A stretch of 64,000 nt of DNA from Polynucleobacter sp. AP-Kolm-20A-A1 (lineage in GTDB: Bacteria; Pseudomonadota; Gammaproteobacteria; Burkholderiales; Burkholderiaceae): contig NZ_CP061315.1 in assembly GCF_018688315.1 (NCBI RefSeq), positions 806,001-870,000 on the forward strand, in the 5' to 3' direction. Below are positions 47,870-56,053 of the stretch, piece after piece (within the stretch, counting starts at the first letter, position 1; each line of letters opens with the position of its first letter). The notes beneath the pieces are model-generated. The model was given only the letters and a program-made list of their open reading frames with translations. It searched no databases and was not told where the DNA came from. A program made the position numbers and the translations under genes.

Positions 47870-48913
47870 GTGAAATTCACAGCACAAGCATTGTTTGCAG
47901 TTATTTCTTGCATCTTTCTTGGTCAGGCATTTGCCGCCGGCAAGATTCAAATGAACGAGTACATGGTTCAAAGCGATACCCCTGGTATTTCGCTTTATGT
48001 TCGCAATAAGCATTTAGCAGGTATGAAGAAGTTTTCAGCTGAAAAAACCCTGCTTTATGTTCACGGCTCTACTTATCCAGCAGAAACCGCCTTTGATTTA
48101 ACTTTGGGCGGAACCTCTTGGATGGAGTACATGGCATCACATGGATACGACGTTTGGTTGGTAGATCTGCGTGGCTATGGAAAATCGACAAGACCTCCAG
48201 AGATGGATCAACCTGCAGATCAAAATCCTCCGATCGTTAGAACCGATGTTGCTGTTAGGGACGTATCTAGTGCGGTTGATTACATTCTCAAAAAGCGCAA
48301 CATCAATAAAATGAACTTACTCGGTTGGTCTTGGGGTACAACCATTATGGGTAAGTACACCACTGAAAATAATCAGAAGGTCAATAAGCTCGTTTTGTAC
48401 GCACCACAATGGCTTCGTCAGGGCGGGGCTCCTTTAACCGATAAAGGTGGTCAGCTTGGAGCCTATCGTGTTGCTTCCATTACAGACGCTAAAAACCGTT
48501 GGTTGACTGGCGTACCTGAAAATGCAAAGGCAACACTGATTCCAGAAGGTTGGTTTGAGAAGTGGGCTGAAGCCACATTTGACACTGATCCATGGGGCAG
48601 AACGCAGACTCCAAAGAAGCTCAGAGCGCCTAATGGAACTGTGCAAGATGCGCGTGAGTTCTGGACAGCAGGCAAGCCTGTTTATGAGCCTAAGGACATT
48701 CGTGTACCAGTAATGCTTGTGCACGCAGAGTGGGATGCGGATTTGCCAAGCTACATGATGTATGAGTACTTCACGAAGCTAGAGAATGCGCCATACAAAA
48801 TCATGCTGCAGATCAGCGAAGGCACTCACACCATCATTATGGAAAAGAACCGTATGTTGATGTTTGATGGCGTTCAAGAGTTCTTGGATAGCTCATTTAA
48901 ACCTGAGAATTAA
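47870..48913 (+). CDS. Exported alpha/beta-hydrolase
   Basis: Secreted alpha/beta-hydrolase of 347 residues with a signal peptide (FAVISCIFLGQAFAA). The oxyanion region LLYVHGSTYPAE, nucleophile elbow LLGWSWGTT (Ser), the Asp in HAEWDADLP and the C-terminal His in SEGTHTIIM complete the triad. The GTG start has an AGGAG ribosome binding site. Substrate unknown; possibly an esterase or lipase. A terminator follows. Confidence 0.9.
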   Translation: MKFTAQALFAVISCIFLGQAFAAGKIQMNEYMVQSDTPGISLYVRNKHLAGMKKFSAEKTLLYVHGSTYPAETAFDLTLGGTSWMEYMASHGYDVWLVDLRGYGKSTRPPEMDQPADQNPPIVRTDVAVRDVSSAVDYILKKRNINKMNLLGWSWGTTIMGKYTTENNQKVNKLVLYAPQWLRQGGAPLTDKGGQLGAYRVASITDAKNRWLTGVPENAKATLIPEGWFEKWAEATFDTDPWGRTQTPKKLRAPNGTVQDAREFWTAGKPVYEPKDIRVPVMLVHAEWDADLPSYMMYEYFTKLENAPYKIMLQISEGTHTIIMEKNRMLMFDGVQEFLDSSFKPEN

Positions 48914-48935
48914 GGTTTGCGCAGTTGTTTGTCTA

Positions 48936-48974
48936 ATAAGCCCCTAGATAAAACTTGGGGCTTATATATTTTTT
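48936..48974 (+). terminator. Terminator after the alpha/beta-hydrolase gene
   Basis: Stem ATAAGCCCC/GGGGCTTAT with a 12-nt loop, extendable with one mismatch, followed by ATATTTTTTTC. Confidence 0.88.
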
Positions 48975-48983
48975 CATTATTTT

Positions 48984-49682
48984 ATGAAGTCTGGTTATAT
49001 TTACGTACTAGTACATCCATCCAATCCGAATCTATACAAGATTGGGGTAACTACTCGCACGCCTAAGGTGCGTCTAGCCCAACACAATAGCGATTTCACT
49101 AAAGCTGCTGGACGAATTGTTCAGGAAACTGGTCAGGAATGGGAGTTAAAAGAATATCACCCTGTAATTGACCCTTATTGGGCTGAAAAAGTATTTTGGA
49201 GTCATATCCCTCAATCGGCCATTCCATACAGAGGTGGCATTGAAGTTGAAATAATGTCTTGGCAGGAAGTATTCGCTGGACTTGCAGCAGCTAAGGGTGC
49301 TGGTCTGCGCCCACAATCTGCAGCTACTCCTGTTTATGAAGTTGCTTATAACGTTTCAGTGAGAAAGTATTTGGAGGGGCGTGGCATTACTCTTTTGGGG
49401 CAAGTGAAAAGCATTGTTAGCGGCAGAAATGATTTTGAATGCATCAATGGCCATCAATGGCGTACACGACCAAAGCTGGTAATGGATGGTGAGGGATGTC
49501 CTGAGTGCGGCATTGGGTCAAGAACTCTTGATGAGATGATGAAAATTACTAACGCAGGCGTCATATGCTTACTAATAAATCCTGGTAGGCCCGGATTTAT
49601 AAGCGTAGGTGCTAAATGCGGAACATTAGAGCGGATATCAAAAGAATATCCCTGGGGGGGGGTGGGAAATCCACCGATATAG
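48984..49682 (+). CDS. GIY-YIG (T5orf172-type) protein, truncated at a G9 tract
   Basis: The uninterrupted frame gives 232 residues. Residues 1-100 form a GIY-YIG domain (GYIYVLVHPSNPNLYKIGVT, then RTPKVRLAQHN). A zinc-ribbon-like middle follows (CINGHQWRT, CPECGIG). The reading frame passes through nine G at 49654-49662 and stops soon after. Removing one G would extend the protein to 49860 with a second conserved-looking GIY-YIG-like half. It could be a frameshift, a sequencing error or a phase-variable switch. Confidence 0.7.
   Translation: MKSGYIYVLVHPSNPNLYKIGVTTRTPKVRLAQHNSDFTKAAGRIVQETGQEWELKEYHPVIDPYWAEKVFWSHIPQSAIPYRGGIEVEIMSWQEVFAGLAAAKGAGLRPQSAATPVYEVAYNVSVRKYLEGRGITLLGQVKSIVSGRNDFECINGHQWRTRPKLVMDGEGCPECGIGSRTLDEMMKITNAGVICLLINPGRPGFISVGAKCGTLERISKEYPWGGVGNPPI
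49654..49662 (+). repeat. G9 homopolymer inside the GIY-YIG gene
   Basis: Nine consecutive G at the point where the frame breaks. With eight G the reading frame runs open to a stop at 49858-49860. Confidence 0.92.
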
Positions 49683-49860
49683 AAAGGTTGAAGAGTTGGC
49701 TTTAGCAGAGTCACTTATTTGGGAGCTCTTGGGGAGGCCATTACCTCATAGTCGCGAACCATATGCTAAGGATTTGGTCGAGGCTGAAGAGGCTATGAGA
49801 TTGCTAATCTATGCCCTAAGAGAGGAGATTGTTTTTGAGGACATGAGAAGTGTGGGTTAG
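49663..49860 (+). pseudogene. Displaced C-terminal part of the GIY-YIG gene
   Basis: In the frame reached by deleting one G, 66 codons read without interruption: WEIHRYRKVEELALAESLIW, then ELLGRPLPHSREP and a charged helix ending at TAG 49858-49860. It continues naturally from the upstream GRPGFISVGAKCGTLERISK segment and resembles a second T5orf172-like half. There is no ribosome binding site or start codon of its own. The whole restored product would be 291 residues. Confidence 0.7.
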
Positions 49861-49903
49861 ATTTTAATAGGCCATGTTGAGGCAGATTGGAGTGGCGACT
49901 CTA

Positions 49904-51370
49904 TTAACTCTTACTTAATTCATCCATGAATTTGCTGCAGAAGATATACAGCTCTAGGCGCCCACGGACACCAAGCTTTTCATAGATAGAGGCTAGGTGA
50001 TTGCGCAAGGTATGTTCGCTTATATGAAGTCTGTCGGCAATCTCTTTTAGAGTAATTTCACTATTAGAGGCTACCGCTTTCACAACGCTAAATTCTTTAT
50101 CGGTTAAAGCGTCCAGGGTGGTTTTTTGATTGCTGATATCACGTTGCATGCAGAGCCAATGGGTGATCTCATCATCCTTATCTTGAATAGGGGACATGTT
50201 CAAGTCAACCCAGAATTCAGCTTTATTGGCGTCGTAATTAACCATTTCAACCCGCACCGGTTTTTTATTAATCAAGCCTTTATTAATTTTTTCAATAGCT
50301 GATTCCTGGGTATTAGGGCCATAAAGAATATCCATGGTTTTGCCAATGGCAAATTCCTTTGAGTAACCAGTTTTACGCTCAAAAATATCATTCACATACA
50401 CTATGCGGGGGCCGCCAGCAGTCTTTTGTCTGGAGTCAGTAATGATGACGACGTCATCTGCTTGTGAGATACAAGCATCCAGGAGTCTGAGTTGGTTCTG
50501 TAATTCGTAGGTTTGAGTAATATCTTGGATGGTGCCAATTAATTTAACAGGCTTATTGCTGACATCAAGCTCCCAATAGCCGGCTGCTATACACCATGCA
50601 TATTGACCTAGATCGCCCTTGTGAAATTGGCAAATAATTTCAAAAGGTTTCTGATTCTTGCTTGCACCCTGAACACACTGGTTAAAGTGGATTTCAGAAT
50701 GTGGCGAGAAGAGTTTGCAAAATTCATCATAGCTAGTGCCGTAGTCCGGGGGAATTTGAAATAGAGAATTGAGACTTTCAGAGCGGTCCACCTTTTGACT
50801 TGCTTGATTGAGTGTGTAATGCCCGACTTTGGCTATTTCCTGGGCGGTTTGCAGTAAATTCTTGTTCTCAAGCAAGAGCTCTTCTGACTCTTGTCGGTTA
50901 ATTAAGGTTTCCACCATTTGCTGTACTTCAATATTGTCAAATGGCTTCTTAAGAATTAAGAATCGATCTCTACGCGATAGTTGAGCGCGAATTTCATCCC
51001 AAGAGTAGTCTGAGTAGGCTGTGCAAAGGACAATTTGTAGTTGTGGCTGTGCTAGCCATAAGTTTTTGATGGTCTCAAGACCGCCCCAGCCATTAGGCAT
51101 ACGCATATCAACAAATGCAATGATGTATGGCCGACCCTCATTTATGGCCGCTTTTACCTTCTCAACTCCGTCTTGACCGCGCAAAGCAAAGTCAATTTGG
51201 TAATCCCCTACATCAACTTTTTTACGAGCATCACCAAAGATGGAGTTGGTTAAATCCGTTAGTTCTTTTGCAGGTGCAGTAGTAGGGCATAGTACTTTGC
51301 AAAAGTCCTCGTAAATTGCCGGGTTATCGTCAATAACAAGAATTCTTTTGAGATTATTGGATTTAGGCAT
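49904..51370 (-). CDS. Response regulator with PAS and LuxR-type HTH
   Basis: Protein of 488 residues: receiver domain (about 8-150) with phospho-Asp88 in AFVDMRMPNGWGG and Lys141/142 in LILKKPF; two PAS-like sensor domains (about 165-275 and 285-405, the second with YGPNTQESAIEKINKGL); and a C-terminal LuxR/GerE HTH (about 425-485, TLKEIADRLHISEHTLRNHL). Its start overlaps the histidine kinase stop by 8 nt, so the two are a pair. Targets are unknown; it neighbours the pilus locus. Confidence 0.92.
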   Translation of the reverse strand: MPKSNNLKRILVIDDNPAIYEDFCKVLCPTTAPAKELTDLTNSIFGDARKKVDVGDYQIDFALRGQDGVEKVKAAINEGRPYIIAFVDMRMPNGWGGLETIKNLWLAQPQLQIVLCTAYSDYSWDEIRAQLSRRDRFLILKKPFDNIEVQQMVETLINRQESEELLLENKNLLQTAQEIAKVGHYTLNQASQKVDRSESLNSLFQIPPDYGTSYDEFCKLFSPHSEIHFNQCVQGASKNQKPFEIICQFHKGDLGQYAWCIAAGYWELDVSNKPVKLIGTIQDITQTYELQNQLRLLDACISQADDVVIITDSRQKTAGGPRIVYVNDIFERKTGYSKEFAIGKTMDILYGPNTQESAIEKINKGLINKKPVRVEMVNYDANKAEFWVDLNMSPIQDKDDEITHWLCMQRDISNQKTTLDALTDKEFSVVKAVASNSEITLKEIADRLHISEHTLRNHLASIYEKLGVRGRLELYIFCSKFMDELSKS

Positions 51371-53369
51371 TTTTGCTCGTTGTTACCAAGGGCTGTTTTG
51401 GTAGTGTCAGTATAAAAGTAGCACCCTTGTCTTTGCCAGCACTAAATGCCTGAAGAGTTCCATGCATCTCATTGGCTGCAATGGCGCTGGCATGCAATCC
51501 CAGGCCGTGACCAAAAGGTTTAGTAGTAAATCCGTAGCTAAATAACTTATTTAAGACCTCTGGTTCAATTCCAGTTCCGTTATCTGAAACCTCTATTTGT
51601 ATGCCATCCTTTTGGTTGTTGAAGCTAGCAATTTTGAGCGTTTTTGGTTCACTTGAACTAGCCATCAGAGACTCTTCCGCATTCATGATGAGATTCAGCA
51701 GAATTTGGGTGATTTTGCTGCGATCACCACTCCATTCCAGGCCTGGCTCGTTATTCATGGAGACAACAATTTTTGCGTTCTTAAAATTGGTTACATAAAA
51801 GCTCAAGCAATTATTGATGAGGTCGGGAATATTGATAATCTCATCAATGCCCAGCTTGCCGCTTAGGGATTGTTGACGACTAACAATCTCGCGAATATGC
51901 GCTACGCTGTCTTGAAGTTGCTTAGTCTCAGTGATGAGAGTAGTGTTTTCTAGTTTCCACTGATCAGATAGCATTTGAATTAATTTGGGAAACTGCTTTC
52001 CTTTTTCATCTGAGCTTAAGAAACCCGCTAAATCATGTTCGTGATTTTTCAGCATTTCAGCAATTTTCGGAAGGGTATTGAGGGGCGTGCTTTTTATTTC
52101 TGAATTGATGCTAGTTACCGCAACGTTAATACTGTTCAATGCATTTCCAACGTTATGAATAACGCTATTAGCCACTTCAGCCATGCCTGCACGGTGGGAT
52201 ACATCCGCAATGTAGGTGTTTAACCTTGCCAACTCTTCTTGAGCTAACTTTCTATCGGAGACTTCTCTAGAAAGTTCAACCGTACGCTCCTTTACTCGAA
52301 CCTCTAATCGCTCATGCGCTCTTGTGAGCTCTTTTTGGGCCGCAATGCGCTCTGCTAATTCTGCGCTAGTCTTTTGATTTGCTTTGAGCAGCAAGTGAAT
52401 GCTCAGCGCTAGAATAATGAGGCTGGCTGCGGCAGATATCCAGATCCAACGTTCATTTTCTCTCCAGCTCTGCATGAAAATATCCTCATTTACCTCAGCT
52501 GAAACGATAAAAGGGTAATTGCTGACAACGCGCATGGCAACCATGCGGTTAGTGCCTAAATCATTATTAATAGCGCTAGGTTCGCTGGTTTGCAATACGC
52601 CATGGGATAGCTTTAGGTCTTTGACCATTTTGATGGTTTCGCTGTCAGCCTGCTTTTTTCCAACGAGGTTCTCTGCAAAAGGCCAGCGGGTCATGACCAT
52701 ATAGTCATCCCTATACAGGCTGATGCTGGAACCTTTACCTAAGTTATTGCCAATATTTTGGTAAAAGCTTGCGAATACCTCAGATGAAATCCCAATCACA
52801 ATAAGGCCTAAAAATTCCCCGCTGCGATTGTGAACTTTTCTGGTTAGGTAAAAAATCCAGTCATTATTAGTTCTGTTTTGGATAGGGGCGCTATAAAACG
52901 TTCCTTCATTTGTGCTGAGTTGAGCATTTAAAAAATAGTCTCGGTCAGCAATGCTAATCTTAGGTGCCGGAAATGCACGGGTGTAATTTAAAATTTCACC
53001 TTTGTTATCAACGTAGGCCGCCACGTTAATAAGTGGGTTTGATTGGGTTTTTTGAACCAGATAGTTGAATTGACTTTCTTTGCTAGCAAAATCCTTAAAT
53101 TGACGCTCATCATCTACTTTTGCAGCTTTGATTTCTTGGGTAATGCTATCAAGCGCTGTATTTGCCGAGTAGAGTGTTTGACTGACCTGGGCTGAAAGGG
53201 TTAGCGTTAAATTGTCTAATTGCCTAGACCACTCTTGACGACTATTCTCGCGCATGGAGAATGCGGAAATAATGGCGGTTGCAATAATGATGATTGCAAG
53301 AATTGCGCCAACCCCCAGAATTAAGGGATTCTCGCCGCCTTTAAGTAAGTAAATAAGTCGTTTATTCAT
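51363..53369 (-). CDS. Sensor histidine kinase with Cache domain
   Basis: Inner-membrane kinase of 668 residues. TM1 spans about 15-38, a periplasmic dCache-like sensor 40-305, and TM2 about 308-328. A coiled coil leads to the H-box with His405 in VIHNVGNALNSINV, a variant of the usual HExxxP box. The ATPase domain follows: N-box NLIMNAEESL, DNGTGIEPEVLNKLFSYGFT and FGHGLGLHASAIAA. It is paired with the receiver-PAS-LuxR gene downstream. Confidence 0.92.
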   Translation of the reverse strand: MNKRLIYLLKGGENPLILGVGAILAIIIIATAIISAFSMRENSRQEWSRQLDNLTLTLSAQVSQTLYSANTALDSITQEIKAAKVDDERQFKDFASKESQFNYLVQKTQSNPLINVAAYVDNKGEILNYTRAFPAPKISIADRDYFLNAQLSTNEGTFYSAPIQNRTNNDWIFYLTRKVHNRSGEFLGLIVIGISSEVFASFYQNIGNNLGKGSSISLYRDDYMVMTRWPFAENLVGKKQADSETIKMVKDLKLSHGVLQTSEPSAINNDLGTNRMVAMRVVSNYPFIVSAEVNEDIFMQSWRENERWIWISAAASLIILALSIHLLLKANQKTSAELAERIAAQKELTRAHERLEVRVKERTVELSREVSDRKLAQEELARLNTYIADVSHRAGMAEVANSVIHNVGNALNSINVAVTSINSEIKSTPLNTLPKIAEMLKNHEHDLAGFLSSDEKGKQFPKLIQMLSDQWKLENTTLITETKQLQDSVAHIREIVSRQQSLSGKLGIDEIINIPDLINNCLSFYVTNFKNAKIVVSMNNEPGLEWSGDRSKITQILLNLIMNAEESLMASSSEPKTLKIASFNNQKDGIQIEVSDNGTGIEPEVLNKLFSYGFTTKPFGHGLGLHASAIAANEMHGTLQAFSAGKDKGATFILTLPKQPLVTTSKNA

Positions 53370-53462
53370 TTTCTACAGAAGTGTAGAGGTTTTTGTGGTT
53401 GAGAGTAGTATTTTGGCTTATAGTTTCTTCAATACCCAGGATTGCTTCTAAAAGGCTTTATT

Positions 53463-53924
53463 TTGTTTCTTAAAAATGGATTAATTACTGTCTTCACATT
53501 GGGCTTAGCTTCCTTAGCTCAAGCCGATGTTTATCGCTGCTCAACTGATAATGGCTCGGTAACGCTATCCAATGTGGAAAAGGGCTCAAACTGTAAAAAG
53601 ATGGCTTTGCCCCCACCCGAACCCAAAAAGTCTGGTTCATCAAAGGCTGCTGCTTCAGATGTGGCTTCAGCCCCAAAAGACGTTAAAGCGGTTGATAAGC
53701 CAAAAAGTACGTATGACTCAGCGGCTATGGAGCGCAAACGCATTATTCAAGAAGAGATGGATTTGGAGAAAGTGCGCCTGAGCGCAGTTCAGGCTCGAAT
53801 CAAGGAATTATCTGCGGCCCCCAATAAATCCCCTGATCAACTAAAAGATTTGGTTTCTTTACAACAGAAAGAGAATCTGCATGCTAGTAATTTGCAGATT
53901 TTGCAAAAAGAACTCAATAAATAA
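53463..53924 (+). CDS. DUF4124-like exported protein
   Basis: Protein of about 153 residues. The signal peptide ends at LASLAQA, then DVYRCSTDNGSVTLSNVEKG, the DUF4124 N-terminal pattern with a Cys pair. A Lys/Pro/Ser linker and a long charged coiled coil (QEEMDLEKVRLSAVQARIKE) follow. TTG 53463 has AAAAGG 7 nt upstream; TTG 53442 is the alternative. Periplasmic; role unknown. It lies just upstream of the pilin genes. Confidence 0.78.
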   Translation: MFLKNGLITVFTLGLASLAQADVYRCSTDNGSVTLSNVEKGSNCKKMALPPPEPKKSGSSKAAASDVASAPKDVKAVDKPKSTYDSAAMERKRIIQEEMDLEKVRLSAVQARIKELSAAPNKSPDQLKDLVSLQQKENLHASNLQILQKELNK

Positions 53925-54020
53925 GCTCAATTAGCTCAAGGGTTTAGAGATAACCCCTTAGTAGATTGCTACTAATTGCAGATCTTTAGTACCTAACTAC
54001 TATTCTTTAAGTAAGCCCCG

Positions 54021-54092
54021 CGTTCAAAACTACCTCCATGTTGTACGGAATGTAGTTGATATTTTTTATTTGAACGTTTTCTAGGGGGTTAT
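54021..54092 (+). promoter_or_regulatory. Upstream region of the major pilin gene
   Basis: Nested inverted repeats flank a candidate promoter: CGTTCAAA (54021) with TTTGAACG (54069-54076), and AACTAC (54028) with GTAGTT (54052). A strong ribosome binding site AGGGGG (54083-54088) precedes ATG 54093. The repeats may form a leader structure or a regulator site. No clear sigma-54 motif is seen. Confidence 0.45.
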
Positions 54093-54620
54093 ATGTATTC
54101 TAAATCGAAACAATCAGGCTTTACCTTGATTGAATTGCTGGTGGTGATTGCCATCATCGGTATTCTCACGGCCATTGGCATTCCAATGTATTCGGGATAT
54201 CAGGCGTCGGCAAAAGTGTCTGCAACAAAACAAAATCTGGATTCATTAAAAACGTATATCGCTGGTGAAGTAACCAAGTGTGGCGCAGGTCTTGTTGCAA
54301 ACTTGCCAACAGTTGGCGGCACTACTGTTGCTTGTGATGGAACTCAGACTGCTGCAAGCTATCAAGCTTACTTTGTAACTTACGCAAATTCTATTTTCAA
54401 GAATCCCTACAAGCCTTCTGCTCCAACTGTAGCGTTTGCAACGCCTCCAGTGGTTTCGGCATCAACAGCTGGTCAGTTATATATTGATACCGGCGCTTGC
54501 TCTGGCGGCCTTGCAATTTCCTCCGAGTTTGTGGATGACACATTGGGTTCTGTGCCATACCCAAATACAGTTGCTAGCGGTAAGGCTACAGCTGCACCTT
54601 CATGCATCTCTATTCAGTAA
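54093..54620 (+). CDS. pilA: Type IV pilin (major pilin candidate)
   Basis: Pilin of 175 residues with a short leader MYSKSKQSG, the prepilin cleavage site between Gly9 and Phe10, Glu at mature position 5 (Glu14) and the hydrophobic helix [20 protein letters not shown]. The globular part has two cysteine pairs ([11 protein letters not shown] and GACSG/PSCIS) consistent with a D-region disulfide. It has the strongest ribosome binding site of the locus, fitting a major subunit. A second pilin follows. Confidence 0.9.
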   Translation: MYSKSKQSGFTLIELLVVIAIIGILTAIGIPMYSGYQASAKVSATKQNLDSLKTYIAGEVTKCGAGLVANLPTVGGTTVACDGTQTAASYQAYFVTYANSIFKNPYKPSAPTVAFATPPVVSASTAGQLYIDTGACSGGLAISSEFVDDTLGSVPYPNTVASGKATAAPSCISIQ

Positions 54621-54660
54621 AGATCGATTAAGCAAATGAGTCTATTTGCTTATCAAGCTT

Positions 54661-55113
54661 ATGATGAATCTTCACAGCCAGCGCGGCCTTACCCTAATGG
54701 AGCTAGTGGTAACACTAGCAATCCTTGGGGTGTTGGCTGCCGTTGGCACCCCAGTTTTAATGGGGAATATTAAAGCTGCTAAGAACTCGCAAGCTCAAAA
54801 TACTTTGAAGTCGATCTATTTAACGCAGAAGAATTTTTATATCGACAACAATTCTTGTTATTACGTCAACTCAGTTGCAGGTGATAACGCCAACTTAATT
54901 AATCAATACTTATTCTTTTCTGTATCCCCAGCTAGTGGCCCAATTGAACCCACCTCTGCTGGCAATGAGTTTAGGTATTACATCCTTCTGGATTCAACGG
55001 TAGCAGCTAATCCAAGCTGCCCCGCAAATACTGCAAGTGGTTATATCGCTTACGCAGTATCTAAGGATGTCAGCTATTCGATTAACCAAAATAATCTAAA
55101 AACTGGATTCTAG
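54661..55113 (+). CDS. Second type IV pilin-like protein
   Basis: Protein of about 150 residues. Leader ending at Gly9, then LTLMELVVTLAILGVLAAVG with Glu14 at mature +5. The globular part is unlike the upstream pilin but also has two cysteines (NNSCYYVNS, NPSCPANTASG). ATG 54661 is preferred over a TTG 15 nt earlier. It could be an alternative or minor pilin. Confidence 0.85.
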   Translation: MMNLHSQRGLTLMELVVTLAILGVLAAVGTPVLMGNIKAAKNSQAQNTLKSIYLTQKNFYIDNNSCYYVNSVAGDNANLINQYLFFSVSPASGPIEPTSAGNEFRYYILLDSTVAANPSCPANTASGYIAYAVSKDVSYSINQNNLKTGF

Positions 55114-55123
55114 GGATAGGGCT

Positions 55124-55888
55124 ATGGAAATCTTTATTGCTAGCATCTGGGGCCTCATTATTGGCAGTTTTTTAAATGTCGTTATTCATAGACTTCCTAA
55201 AGCCATCCTAAAAGATCCAAATGCAAATTTAGATTGCTTATTGTGGCCAGCTTCAACAGCTCCATGCTGTGGACATCACTTGTCATGGCTTGAAAATATC
55301 CCTGTAATTTCTTGGGTGATCTTGAAGGGGAGGTGCAAGCACTGCAATGCCCCAATTAGCCCAAGATATCTGCTGGTGGAGGTATTGACTAGTGCTTCAT
55401 TTGCCTGGTCCGCCTGGCAATTTGATTTCAGCTTGATTGCACTGATCTACGCGATATTTTTCTCAATCGCTATATGCCTTCTGTTTATTGATTTGGAGAC
55501 GTTTCTTTTGCCAGATCGACTCACTCTAGCAATGCTTTGGCTGGGTCTGCTCGGGGCATCTCTAAATTATTTGCCTGTTACCCCTCAAGATGCCATTTTT
55601 GGAGCAAGCCTGGGCTATGTATTGCCTTGGTCGATCAATCGATTTTATTTACTCATTCGCAAGCATGACGGATTTGGGGGCGGTGACTTCAAGTTACTAG
55701 CCGCCTTAGGCGCATGGACTGGTTGGCTGGATATTGTTCCGGTTCTATGTGGAGCTAGCGTTATTGGTTTATTGGTAATTGGTAGTAGCGCATTCCTAAA
55801 GCGTCAAAACCTCTCTATGAAGCATGCGTTTCCTTTTGGACCATTTCTCATCCTATCTGGATTGAGTTTCATTTTGATCAAAATATGA
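55124..55888 (+). CDS. pilD: Prepilin peptidase / N-methyltransferase
   Basis: Inner-membrane aspartic protease (A24 family) of 254 residues that cleaves and N-methylates pilins. Catalytic Asps are in LLFIDLETFLLPDRLTL and Asp188 of the GFGGGDFKLL motif. The N-terminal Cys domain is altered: TAPCCGHHL (Cys48-Cys49) replaces the first CxxC, while CKHC (71-74) is normal. About eight transmembrane segments. Its stop overlaps the small ORF start at 55885. Confidence 0.92.
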   Translation: MEIFIASIWGLIIGSFLNVVIHRLPKAILKDPNANLDCLLWPASTAPCCGHHLSWLENIPVISWVILKGRCKHCNAPISPRYLLVEVLTSASFAWSAWQFDFSLIALIYAIFFSIAICLLFIDLETFLLPDRLTLAMLWLGLLGASLNYLPVTPQDAIFGASLGYVLPWSINRFYLLIRKHDGFGGGDFKLLAALGAWTGWLDIVPVLCGASVIGLLVIGSSAFLKRQNLSMKHAFPFGPFLILSGLSFILIKI

Positions 55889-56052
55889 AGAAAATTTTAT
55901 TTTTCTCCTTTGCCAGTTTGCTCTCTCTTTTTTCGCTGATGATTATTGCGATGAGCGGTAACGATTGCCGGTCAAAAAAGACCTTGGTGCAATTTCATGA
56001 TGTGAGCGCCATCAGTAGCGCTTGTAAACCTCCTCATTACCAAGAGTTTTGA
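55885..56052 (+). CDS. 55-residue single-pass membrane protein in pilus operon
   Basis: Short ORF whose ATG overlaps the pilD stop (ATGA) and whose TGA is 1 nt before pilT, so it fills the whole gap. It encodes an N-terminal hydrophobic helix (KILFFSFASLLSLFSLMIIA) and about 30 polar residues with two cysteines (DCRSKK, ACKPPHY). The hydrophobic part could be a signal anchor. No family known to me. Perfect coupling on both sides argues that it is real. Confidence 0.72.
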   Translation: MKKILFFSFASLLSLFSLMIIAMSGNDCRSKKTLVQFHDVSAISSACKPPHYQEF

Positions 56053-56053
56053 T

